Positions 1-6,495 of a DNA stretch of 11,240 nt are shown here, one piece after another. Source of the DNA: CAIZGX01 sp964511555 (GTDB lineage: Bacteria; Bacteroidota; Bacteroidia; Flavobacteriales_D; Sanyastnellaceae); NCBI GenBank assembly GCA_964511555.1, contig CAZEFR010000057.1:1-11240 (forward strand), given 5' to 3'. How positions within the stretch are numbered: position 1 is the stretch's first letter; the number at the start of each line of letters is the position of its first letter. Both the position numbers and the translations under genes were made by a program. Under the pieces are notes generated by a model. It had not been told where the DNA came from. It searched no databases and saw only the letters and a list, made by a program, of their open reading frames with translations.

Positions 1-154
1 TTTCAGAAGGTCTACGAAGGTGTATACAAGGTCTTTCAGAAGGTCTACGAAGGTGTATACAAGGTCTTTCAGAAGGTCTACGAAGGTGTATACAAGGTCT
101 TTCAGAAGGTCTACGAAGGTGTATACAAGGTCTTTCAGAAGGTCTACGAAGGTG
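1..154. repeat. Perfect 33-bp tandem repeat (4 full copies plus 22 bp)
   Basis: Copies begin at 1, 34, 67, 100 and 133. The first four are identical and the fifth diverges after 22 bp. Each 33-bp unit is itself made of three related sub-units of 12, 10 and 11 bp that each end in AAGGT (ctttcagaaggt, ctacgaaggt, gtatacaaggt), so this is a higher-order repeat. The array starts at the window edge and probably continues to the left. Perfect identity suggests recent expansion. Because 33 is divisible by three, one frame stays open across it, but the resulting basic 11-residue repeat looks like no known protein. The spacing of the sub-units is close to one helical turn. Function unknown. Confidence 0.95.
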
Positions 155-160
155 CGTTGC

Positions 161-184
161 AAGGACGCTTCGCGTAGCGACCTT
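161..184. other. Hairpin at the switch point between forward and inverted repeat units
   Basis: The arms aagg-a-cgct (161-169) and agcg-a-cctt (176-184) pair with one A/A mismatch around the loop tcgcgt. The hairpin lies exactly where the forward AAGGT units (left) give way to inverted ACCTT units (right). It shares the core gcttcgc (167-173) with the middle of the second array, where it occurs inverted as gcgaagc (2674-2680). It lacks a following T-run, so it does not look like an intrinsic terminator. Role unknown. Confidence 0.6.
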
Positions 185-231
185 CCTCAGGACCTTTCGA
201 AGAACCTTGTGAAGCACCTTTCGAAGAATCT
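180..231. repeat. Inverted 12-bp repeat units upstream of the TonB receptor promoter
   Basis: Four units tile at exactly 12 bp: accttcctcagg (180), acctttcgaaga (192), accttgtgaagc (204) and acctttcgaaga (216). A fifth degenerate unit (atcttcc) starts at 228 and runs into the -7 box. They are the reverse complement of the AAGGT sub-units found at 1-154. The reverse complement of the 204 unit (gcttcacaaggt) differs at one base from the unit at 2569-2580 (gcttcacaagat), which links this array to the one before tdk. Confidence 0.85.
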
Positions 232-234
232 TCC

Positions 235-242
235 TATATTTG
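235..242 (+). promoter_or_regulatory. -7 promoter box of the TonB receptor gene
   Basis: TATATTTG matches the Bacteroidetes sigma-A -7 consensus TAnnTTTG exactly. Only four bases (actg) separate it from the ATG at 247. Transcription normally starts a few bases after this box, so the mRNA is predicted to begin at or next to the start codon. A TTG at 207-209 could serve as the -33 element but lies 25 bp away, slightly far. Confidence 0.65.
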
Positions 243-246
243 ACTG

Positions 247-2559
247 ATGCGTTTCCGCCTTTTCCTTCTCTTAACCATTCTTGCGAGTTCACTTTCAGCG
301 CAGACATTAAAAGTTCGCATTTTCGATGAAGCGTCGCGAGAACCTTTGCCGGGCGCAATGCTCTTCTCGAAAGGGGTAACCATTGGTGTTACCGACTTAT
401 CTGGAACTTCCAGATTGAATAAATCAGATATCCTGGATTCAATCACCATTCGACACCTGGGTCATACAGACAGCACCATAGCTGTTTCGAACGACATGTT
501 CGAAAAGGAATTAAGTGTTTTTTTGAAGGTTCAAAGTTCATCTACTGGAACCGTTGTCATTGGCTCTTCGAGGTATTTACAAGCACTCGAGTTGCAAACG
601 CTGAGCATTGACGTTATTAAAGCCACAGAACTTATTCAGCGCGTTACACCAGATTTAGCTAAGGCCGTTGAGCGCTTACCCGGTCTTACCATTATTGACG
701 GACAGGCGAGTATTCGTGGGGGAAGCGGGTATGCTTTCGGAGCGGGAACACGCGTGTTGCTTATCGTAGACAATCAACCTTTAATCACAGCGGATCGCAA
801 CGACATCAAATGGAACTATGTTCCACTTGAATTGGCCGAACAAATTGAAGTCGTGAAAGGTGCGTCTTCTGTGCAATACGGAAGCGCTGCCCTGAACGGA
901 GTGATTCATGTCCGCACTGCTTATCCCGGTAAAGAACCTGAAACTTTTGTTTCAACGTTTGGAACCACCTACGACAAACCGCGCGATGCATCTATGGCTT
1001 GGTGGACCGGCAATCGTATTCCTTATCAGAGTGGCCTTCAGTTCCGTCACAAAGAGCGTTTAAAGAACGGAATTGATTTCGTTGTAGGTGGAAATGTCTT
1101 ACGCAGCGTAGGATGGTTGAATGGCGAATATGAAGACCGCGAGCGCATTTCGTTTCGAACCAGAAAAATATGGAAGAACGGCAGAAGAAGTGCGGGAATA
1201 GATGGAAACATCATGCATCAAAAACAAGGATTCTTTTTTATGTGGAAAGGAACCGGTTCCGACTCTTATTTGCCCTACAGCACCACAACTTTATTGAACC
1301 TAAACGACCTTTGGGCGAATATAGACCCGTGGTTCACAGCCTTCGATAAAAAGGCAAACAAGCACACCGTGCGGGGTAGATATTATTACACCCTGCAAGT
1401 AGGCGGAAACGATTGGACGCCTGCAACCAATCTCATTAGCACAGAATATCAATTTCAACATAACACAAAATCGAAGGGTACATTGGTAAGTGGCTTTAGC
1501 GCTACGCAGTTCTTTTTCGACGACGGTGGCTTAGGAGGAAGACATGCCGGAAACTTCGCTGGAACTTATGTTCAGTTCGATCAGCCTTGGAAGAAGTTTC
1601 AATTCAGTGCAGGAGCACGTATGGAAATGTTCCGTTTGGATCAAATGGTTGTCCGCTCCATTCCCGTAGGAAGAGCAGGGATAAACTATGAAGCAGGAAA
1701 GAACACTTTTCTTCGCGCTTCATTCGGACAAGGATTTCGTTTCCCTTCTCCGGCGGAGCGTTTCGTGAATACCAACCTAGACATTATTCGCATTTATCCG
1801 AATCCCAATCTTCTTCCCGAACAAGGCTGGGGCGCTGAAATTGGTGTAAAGCAAAAAATTAAAATTGGTGAATGGAACACCTCTGCCGACGTTGCTTTAT
1901 TCCTTACACGCTATAAAAACCTACTTGAATTTTCGTTCGATCAGTGGGGTGCTCCAACTGATCCGCTTTTCGGATTTGGATTCAAGAGTATTAATATTAC
2001 TGAAGCGCAAATCGGCGGAGTTGAGCTCTCACTTAACGGCGACAGCTACATTGGCAATTGGAAAGTTAATCTCGATGGTGGATACACCTACATCTGTCCA
2101 ATTGATATGAACCTTGCGCCCGAGTTGAAGGCTCTTCTTCCATATGTTAAGTATGCTGTTCAGTCGTTCGCATCCGATGAACGCGGCGCAGAAACACCCA
2201 TTTTAAAATATCGCTATCGCCACATGGGGAAATTCAATATAGATGCACAGTCGCCAGAGGGATTCACCATTGGAAGCGGAATTCGTGTGTATAGCTATAT
2301 GGAAAAAGTTGATTCTATTTTTGAATTGTTTGTTCCTGACTTGGCACAATTTAGAAAAGACTTTAGCGGACCTTCTGCAATCATTGACATTCGCGGTGGA
2401 TACATCAAAAACGGTCATCGCTTCACCCTTCAAATTACAAATATCACCAATGCGTTTGTGACCATTCGTCCCGCAAAGCCCGAGGCGCCGAGAGGGTTTA
2501 TGGTTCAATATGCCTTAACGCTTAACAGGAAGAAGTCTAAATCTGAGATTCGCACTTAA
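247..2559 (+). CDS. TonB-dependent outer-membrane receptor
   Basis: A 770-residue TonB-dependent receptor: a 22-strand outer-membrane barrel importing a substrate with energy from TonB/ExbBD. A signal peptide spans about residues 1-18 (cleavage after SLSA). Residues 20-95 form a carboxypeptidase-regulatory-like domain typical of Bacteroidetes receptors (REPLPGA, then VTDLSG). The plug spans about 118-224 with the usual signatures (AVERLPGL at 140-147, SIRGGSGYAFGAGTR, LLIVDNQP, VVKGASSVQYGSAALNGVI). The rest is barrel, with RASFGQGFRFPSPAERF in the middle as in siderophore/cobalamin-type receptors. The last barrel strand (GFMVQYALTLN) is followed by a basic tail, RKKSKSEIRT, instead of ending in an aromatic residue. 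No SusD partner follows, so a glycan role is unlikely. The substrate cannot be told; iron chelate or cobalamin is a guess. The start is the first ATG after the -7 box and begins the signal peptide directly. Confidence 0.93.
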   Translation: MRFRLFLLLTILASSLSAQTLKVRIFDEASREPLPGAMLFSKGVTIGVTDLSGTSRLNKSDILDSITIRHLGHTDSTIAVSNDMFEKELSVFLKVQSSSTGTVVIGSSRYLQALELQTLSIDVIKATELIQRVTPDLAKAVERLPGLTIIDGQASIRGGSGYAFGAGTRVLLIVDNQPLITADRNDIKWNYVPLELAEQIEVVKGASSVQYGSAALNGVIHVRTAYPGKEPETFVSTFGTTYDKPRDASMAWWTGNRIPYQSGLQFRHKERLKNGIDFVVGGNVLRSVGWLNGEYEDRERISFRTRKIWKNGRRSAGIDGNIMHQKQGFFFMWKGTGSDSYLPYSTTTLLNLNDLWANIDPWFTAFDKKANKHTVRGRYYYTLQVGGNDWTPATNLISTEYQFQHNTKSKGTLVSGFSATQFFFDDGGLGGRHAGNFAGTYVQFDQPWKKFQFSAGARMEMFRLDQMVVRSIPVGRAGINYEAGKNTFLRASFGQGFRFPSPAERFVNTNLDIIRIYPNPNLLPEQGWGAEIGVKQKIKIGEWNTSADVALFLTRYKNLLEFSFDQWGAPTDPLFGFGFKSINITEAQIGGVELSLNGDSYIGNWKVNLDGGYTYICPIDMNLAPELKALLPYVKYAVQSFASDERGAETPILKYRYRHMGKFNIDAQSPEGFTIGSGIRVYSYMEKVDSIFELFVPDLAQFRKDFSGPSAIIDIRGGYIKNGHRFTLQITNITNAFVTIRPAKPEAPRGFMVQYALTLNRKKSKSEIRT

Positions 2560-2568
2560 GCGTTAGAT

Positions 2569-2665
2569 GCTTCACAAGATACTTCGTAAGATTTTTCAAA
2601 AGATGTTTCACAAGATGCAAGCAAGATGTTTCACAAGATGTGGGACAAGATGCCTTCGGCAAGAT
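2569..2665. repeat. Forward AAGAT repeat array (eight 11-14-bp units)
   Basis: Eight units each end in AAGAT: gcttcacaagat (2569), acttcgtaagat (2581), ttttcaaaagat (2593), gtttcacaagat (2605), gcaagcaagat (2617), gtttcacaagat (2628), gtgggacaagat (2640) and gccttcggcaagat (2652). Most are 12 bp. The last holds a small tgcc-ttc-ggca hairpin (2651-2661). This is a more diverged relative of the AAGGT array at 1-154. It lies 9 bp after the TonB receptor stop codon, where no strong terminator is visible. Confidence 0.85.
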
Positions 2666-2679
2666 TTTAACTAGCGAAG

Positions 2680-2727
2680 CTTCTTTCGTAGAATCTTTCG
2701 CAGAATCTTTCGTAGAATCTTTCGCAG
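2680..2727. repeat. Inverted 12-bp repeat units upstream of tdk
   Basis: Four units in perfect 12-bp register: cttctttcgtag (2680), aatctttcgcag (2692), aatctttcgtag (2704) and aatctttcgcag (2716). Units two and four are identical and unit three differs from them at one base. They are in reverse orientation to the AAGAT units at 2569-2665, mirroring the forward/inverted layout before the TonB receptor. Five bases after the last unit comes the tdk -7 box, which itself resembles the unit (aatctttcg against tatctttg). Confidence 0.9.
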
Positions 2728-2732
2728 AACAG

Positions 2733-2740
2733 TATCTTTG
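2733..2740 (+). promoter_or_regulatory. -7 promoter box of tdk
   Basis: TATCTTTG is an exact match to the Bacteroidetes -7 consensus TAnnTTTG. The tdk ATG at 2747 follows after six bases (aactcc), again predicting a transcript with almost no leader. An in-frame TTG at 2738 lies inside this box and is therefore unlikely to be the start codon. Confidence 0.65.
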
Positions 2741-2746
2741 AACTCC

Positions 2747-3322
2747 ATGTTCCTAGAAAACACCGTAAATAGAGGAAGAAGCGCCGGCTGGATTGAAGTC
2801 GTGTGCGGATCTATGTTTTCTGGAAAGACAGAAGAGTTGATTCGTCGTTTAAAGCGCGCGGAATTCGCGAAGATGAACGTTGAAATTTTCAAACCGAAAA
2901 TTGATATTCGTTACAGTGAAGAAGAAGTGGTGAGTCATGTTGGGACGAGCATTCGCTCTACTCCTGTTGAACATTCTTCGCAAATATTATTGCTTGCTTC
3001 GACAGCAGAAGTGATTGGTATAGATGAAGCACAATTCTTCGACGATGGACTTCCGGAAGTGTGCAATCAGTTAGCAAATATGGGTGTTCGCGTTATTGTT
3101 GCGGGATTAGACATGGATTATACGGGTAAGCCTTTCGGACCTATGCCGCATTTGTTAGCCATTGCGGAATACGTGACGAAGGTTCACGCCATCTGCGTTG
3201 AAACAGGACAGTTAGCGCATTACTCGCACCGAATTATTGAAGGCGACAAACAAGTTCAATTGGGTGAAAAGGAATCGTATGTTCCACTTTCACGAGCGGC
3301 GTTTGTAAAAAAACAGAAATAA
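2747..3322 (+). CDS. tdk: Thymidine kinase (type II, TK1-like)
   Basis: This cytosolic salvage enzyme phosphorylates thymidine to dTMP using ATP. At 191 residues it has normal family length. The P-loop is GSMFSGKT (residues 21-28), followed by EELIRRLKRA. The DEAQFF motif at 93-98 supplies the Mg-binding Asp and the catalytic Glu (E94). VIVAGLDMDYTGKPFGPMP (117-134) is the substrate-binding strand and lasso region. In many type II kinases two Cys pairs bind structural zinc near the C-terminus; here only C150 remains (CVETGQL) and the second pair is replaced by YVPLSRAAF, as I recall for other Bacteroidetes enzymes. The start MFLENTVNR is the usual N-terminus in Flavobacteria and follows the -7 box by six bases. 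It appears to be a single-gene unit closed by the terminator just after its stop. Confidence 0.95.
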   Translation: MFLENTVNRGRSAGWIEVVCGSMFSGKTEELIRRLKRAEFAKMNVEIFKPKIDIRYSEEEVVSHVGTSIRSTPVEHSSQILLLASTAEVIGIDEAQFFDDGLPEVCNQLANMGVRVIVAGLDMDYTGKPFGPMPHLLAIAEYVTKVHAICVETGQLAHYSHRIIEGDKQVQLGEKESYVPLSRAAFVKKQK

Positions 3323-3323
3323 A

Positions 3324-3347
3324 AAAAGACCTCCGAAGAGGTCTTTT
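3324..3347. terminator. Bidirectional intrinsic terminator between tdk and the lipoprotein gene
   Basis: A perfect 10-bp stem, aaaagacctc (3324-3333) with gaggtctttt (3338-3347), closes on a cgaa tetraloop. Read rightward it starts directly after the tdk stop codon and ends in T4. Read leftward the A7 run at 3321-3327 gives a U7 tract, ending the alaS/lipoprotein transcript 19 bases past the lipoprotein stop. It serves both convergent units. Confidence 0.9.
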
Positions 3348-3365
3348 CCTTCAAGATAAAAAAAA

Positions 3366-3800
3366 TTAAATTGCTTTGTAATGAATTTCGTACGTTGAAC
3401 CGTTTGAGTCTGACTCTTCGATCCATAATTCACTGTTAGTTAGACGAAGAATTTTTGAAGACTCGGTAGTTCCACCACCGTTCGTAATTTCCAATGAAGA
3501 CTTATCGTCTGATAATGCCCATGTTCCAGAGATAGTTCCGCTGGTTGGCAATCCGAAAATAACGTAACTGTATTCATAGGTATATACATCGTCCTTGTCG
3601 AAAGTCACTTTTGCAGTTCCACCAAATGTTATATTTGTAGTAATGTCTACACCTCCCTGAAACGCCTTTTCAACTTCCCACTCTCCAACAATACGCGCTT
3701 TCTTTGAACGTAGAGAAAGTCCTGGTCCGTCTTCGTACTTTCCACAAGAAGCAAAAAGAACAACTGCGACTGCAGCAAAAAGAATTGATAATTTTTTCAT
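3366..3800 (-). CDS. Small lipocalin-like lipoprotein
   Basis: A 144-residue predicted lipoprotein. The signal peptide MKKLSILFAAVAVVLFASC ends in a lipobox (LFAS, then Cys at residue 19), so the mature protein should be lipid-anchored in the envelope. The mature part starts with a short linker (GKYEDGPGLSLRSKKARIVG), then alternates short beta strands with WEVEKAF, VTFDKDDVYTYEYSY, GTWALSDDKSSLEI and LWIEESDSNG. This pattern is typical of the lipocalin-like small lipoproteins common in Bacteroidetes, whose ligands are mostly unknown. It begins only 18 bases after the alaS stop on the same strand, so cotranscription with alaS is likely. An A-rich stretch (actaaaaaa) lies just before the ATG, and a -7-like box lies within the end of alaS. 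Family assignment is by pattern, not a specific match. Confidence 0.85.
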   Translation of the reverse strand: MKKLSILFAAVAVVLFASCGKYEDGPGLSLRSKKARIVGEWEVEKAFQGGVDITTNITFGGTAKVTFDKDDVYTYEYSYVIFGLPTSGTISGTWALSDDKSSLEITNGGGTTESSKILRLTNSELWIEESDSNGSTYEIHYKAI

Positions 3801-3818
3801 TTTTTTAGTTATTAGTAA

Positions 3819-6431
3819 TTAGAGCGAATTTAATATAAAATCATTTGCCAATTGCAAGGCTGCAGGTAATCCAGATTCATCGCTTCCTCCTGCCGTTGCG
3901 AAAAACGGCTGTCCGCCCCCGCCACCTTTAATGGCTTTCGCCCATTCACGCACAAGCTGACCGGCATTCCATTTCTTATCGTTCACCAACGAGTCGCTTA
4001 ATGCCAATGATATGGTTGGCTTTCCGCCTTGAACATTCGCCAATAAAATAAATGCATTTGGAATTTCTGATTTCAATTGGAAACAAATATCCTTGATCGC
4101 ATTTGCGTCTAGATCTACTTGATCAATCAACACATTCATTCCATTTTTCTCGGTGAACTTCTCTTTCAACACGCCTTTCATTTGCATGGCTTTCTCGTGC
4201 TTCAAAGCGTCCAATTCCTTTTCCAACAAAGAAAATTTGCTTAACAAATCTTCTACTGCCTTGCTTGCGTTTTTGTTTTTCACCAACGAACGAACCGCTT
4301 CCAATTCGTTACGCTCTTCCTCCAACAACGCATCTACCGCATCTGCTGTAATGGCTTCAATTCTTCGAATACCTGCAGCAACCGCCGCTTCAGAAGTTAT
4401 TTGGAATGAACGAATATCACTGGTCTTTTGAACGTGCGTTCCTCCGCACAATTCAACACTGCTTCCGAATTGAATTACACGAACCGTTGATCCGTATTTT
4501 TCACCAAACAACATCATGGCTCCTTGCGCTTTCGCTTCGTCCATGGTTGCGTTTCTATTTTCATTCAGTGGGAAAGCTGCGCGAATGCGGCTGTTCACCA
4601 ATTGCTCTACTTGCTTCAATTCTTCGTCGGTCATTTTCGCGAAATGCGAAAAGTCAAAACGCAAATAATCTGAATTCACCAACGATCCTTTTTGCTCTAC
4701 GTGCGTTCCCAACACTTCGCGCAATGCCTCGTGCAACAAGTGCGTTACGCTGTGATTGCGTTGTGAACTTTCACGTTTCGTGCGATCTACAACCGCAGTA
4801 AAAGTTGCGTTCACATTCTCTGGAAGTTGTTCTACAAAATGAACACTTAGGTTGTTTTCTTTCTTGGTGTCTATGACAGCAATGCTCTCGTTAATGGTTT
4901 TCAAAACACCGGTGTCTCCTACTTGTCCACCACCTTCCGCATAGAAAGGCGTGTTGCTCAACACCAATTGAAAACTCTCTTTTCCTTTCGCTTTAATCTT
5001 TCTGTATTTCAGAATTTTCGTTTCGCATTCCAACGCATCGTATCCAACAAATGTTGGATCTCCTGCTTGCAATTCAACCCAGTCGTCGGTCTCTAATTTC
5101 GTAGCACTGCGACTGCGTTCTTTTTGCTTGGCGAGTTCTTCTTCGAATCCTGCAGCATCTACGCCCACGCCTTTTTCAGAAGCAATTAAGGATGTTAAGT
5201 CGAACGGAAATCCGAACGTGTCGTACAATTCGAATACGGTCTTTCCATCTAACACTGAAGCGCCTTTGCTCAAGTGATCGTCTAACAATTGAATGCCTTT
5301 GTCGAGTGTACGCAAGAAACTTTCTTCTTCCTCACGAATCACTCGCTTCACCAAATCTTTGTTGGAAACAATCTCTGGGAAGAAAGCGCCCATCTCTGCT
5401 GCAAGGACATCTACCAATTCAAAAATGAATGGATCTTTTCTGTTCAAGAAACTGTATCCGTAACGAATGGCTCTGCGCAAGATTCTTCGAATCACATATC
5501 CCGCTCCACCGCTTGCAGGGAGTTGTCCGTCTGCAATGGTAAACGACACCGCGCGAACGTGGTCTGCAATAACGCGAATGGCAATGTCTTGTTTTGAATC
5601 GCTACGTGTATAAGCCACACCCGATGTTTTCGAAATGCGCTCAATCAACGGCGAGAACACATCGGTGTCGTAGTTCGATTGTTTGCCTTGAAGGGCAACG
5701 CACAAACGCTCGAAGCCCATTCCGGTATCTACGTGTTTGTTTGGAAGGGGCTCTAACTCTCCGCTTGCTTTACGATTGAATTGCATGAACACGTTGTTCC
5801 AAATTTCAATCACTTGCGGATGGCTATCGTTCACCAATATTTTTCCATCGACTTTCGCACGCTCTTCGTCGGTACGAATGTCAATGTGAATTTCGCTACA
5901 CGGACCGCAAGGACCCGTTTCGCCCATTTCCCAAAAATTGTCTTTTTTATTTCCCTTTAAAATTCTGTCTTCCGCAATGCAGCGTTTCCAGATGTCGAAA
6001 GCCTCTTGGTCGAATTCCAATCCTTCCTTTTCATCTCCTTCGAAAACGGTAACGTACAATCTGTCTTTTGGAAGTTTGTATACTTCAGTCAATAATTCCC
6101 ATGCCCACGTGATGGCCTCTTCCTTGAAGTAATCTCCGAACGACCAGTTACCTAACATTTCGAACATGGTGTGGTGGTAGGTATCTACACCTACTTCTTC
6201 CAAGTCGTTGTGCTTTCCGCTAACGCGAAGACACTTCTGAGAGTTCGCAATGCGCTTGTGCTCTATGGTGCCGTGGCCAAGAAATAAATCTTTGAACTGA
6301 TTCATACCTGCGTTGGTGAACATAAGCGTTGGATCGCCCTTCACCACAATGGGTGCCGACGAAACAATGTGGTGACCCTTCGATTTGAAAAAGTCTAAAA
6401 AAGTTTGGCGAATCTCTTGAGCTGTCATCAT
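3819..6431 (-). CDS. alaS: Alanine--tRNA ligase
   Basis: This enzyme charges tRNA-Ala with alanine in the cytosol and hydrolyses mischarged Ser/Gly-tRNA-Ala. It is full length (870 residues from the first ATG, 869 from the second at 6428), close to the E. coli enzyme. Numbered from the second ATG, the N-terminal class II catalytic domain opens with MTAQEIRQTFLDFFKSKGH and contains GDPTLMFTNAGMNQFKDLFLG and TGPCGPCSEIH. The editing domain has HSVTH (H559, H563) and CGGTH (C661, H665), the zinc and active-site residues expected. The C-terminal DHHA1 part carries the glycine-rich GGGGGQP stretch followed by ATAGG. An exact -7 box ends five bases before the first ATG (6431), which is why I annotate that start; the second ATG is the homology-based alternative. 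Sequence extending further upstream in frame would overlap the promoter and the divergent M23 gene and is rejected. It probably forms an operon with the downstream lipoprotein gene. Confidence 0.96.
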   Translation of the reverse strand: MMTAQEIRQTFLDFFKSKGHHIVSSAPIVVKGDPTLMFTNAGMNQFKDLFLGHGTIEHKRIANSQKCLRVSGKHNDLEEVGVDTYHHTMFEMLGNWSFGDYFKEEAITWAWELLTEVYKLPKDRLYVTVFEGDEKEGLEFDQEAFDIWKRCIAEDRILKGNKKDNFWEMGETGPCGPCSEIHIDIRTDEERAKVDGKILVNDSHPQVIEIWNNVFMQFNRKASGELEPLPNKHVDTGMGFERLCVALQGKQSNYDTDVFSPLIERISKTSGVAYTRSDSKQDIAIRVIADHVRAVSFTIADGQLPASGGAGYVIRRILRRAIRYGYSFLNRKDPFIFELVDVLAAEMGAFFPEIVSNKDLVKRVIREEEESFLRTLDKGIQLLDDHLSKGASVLDGKTVFELYDTFGFPFDLTSLIASEKGVGVDAAGFEEELAKQKERSRSATKLETDDWVELQAGDPTFVGYDALECETKILKYRKIKAKGKESFQLVLSNTPFYAEGGGQVGDTGVLKTINESIAVIDTKKENNLSVHFVEQLPENVNATFTAVVDRTKRESSQRNHSVTHLLHEALREVLGTHVEQKGSLVNSDYLRFDFSHFAKMTDEELKQVEQLVNSRIRAAFPLNENRNATMDEAKAQGAMMLFGEKYGSTVRVIQFGSSVELCGGTHVQKTSDIRSFQITSEAAVAAGIRRIEAITADAVDALLEEERNELEAVRSLVKNKNASKAVEDLLSKFSLLEKELDALKHEKAMQMKGVLKEKFTEKNGMNVLIDQVDLDANAIKDICFQLKSEIPNAFILLANVQGGKPTISLALSDSLVNDKKWNAGQLVREWAKAIKGGGGGQPFFATAGGSDESGLPAALQLANDFILNSL
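3825..3832 (-). promoter_or_regulatory. Possible -7 box for the lipoprotein gene
   Basis: Read on the minus strand, TAAATTCG differs at one base from TAnnTTTG and equals the box before the M23 gene. It would give a leader of about 20 nt. It lies inside the last codons of alaS (encoding Asn-Ser-Leu), so the match may be chance. Confidence 0.25.
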
Positions 6432-6436
6432 GCGCG

Positions 6437-6444
6437 CAAATTTA
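6437..6444 (-). promoter_or_regulatory. -7 promoter box of alaS
   Basis: On the minus strand the sequence reads TAAATTTG, cgcgc, ATG ATG. The box is an exact TAnnTTTG match, five bases before the first ATG (6431) and eight before the second. It shares the 64-bp spacer with the oppositely directed M23 promoter. Confidence 0.6.
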
Positions 6445-6481
6445 CATCTCACAAGGGAAGAAGCGATTAAAAAAAGTGACG

Positions 6482-6489
6482 TAAATTCG
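6482..6489 (+). promoter_or_regulatory. -7 promoter box of the M23 peptidase operon
   Basis: TAAATTCG differs at one position from TAnnTTTG and sits six bases (cgaggc) before the ATG at 6496. It mirrors the alaS box on the other strand: both read gtaaatt followed by a CG-rich spacer and ATG. It would drive the M23, merR, DUF2805 and photolyase genes. Confidence 0.5.
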
Positions 6490-6495
6490 CGAGGC

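Noticed and set aside
1..154. CRISPR array
   Set aside because: The copies are directly adjacent with no unique spacers, and no cas genes are nearby.
20..247. Open frame through the 33-bp repeat (GTG start), giving a repeated 11-residue basic peptide and ending on the TonB receptor start codon
   Set aside because: The frame is open only because 33 is divisible by three. The peptide is almost wholly Arg/Lys/Ser/Thr, changes character after the repeat, and crosses the predicted promoter.
2651..2668. Intrinsic terminator for the TonB receptor gene (tgcc-ttc-ggca followed by agatttt)
   Set aside because: The four-bp stem is too short and the T-run is offset; it is more simply a variant repeat unit.
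4153..4801. Plus-strand open frames of 92 and 131 codons antisense to alaS
   Set aside because: They are shadows of the conserved alaS coding sequence and show no protein-like character.
6430..6495. 22-codon N-terminal extension of the M23 peptidase
   Set aside because: It overlaps the alaS start and both -7 boxes, and the family N-terminus (MKKFKYKY) begins at 6496.
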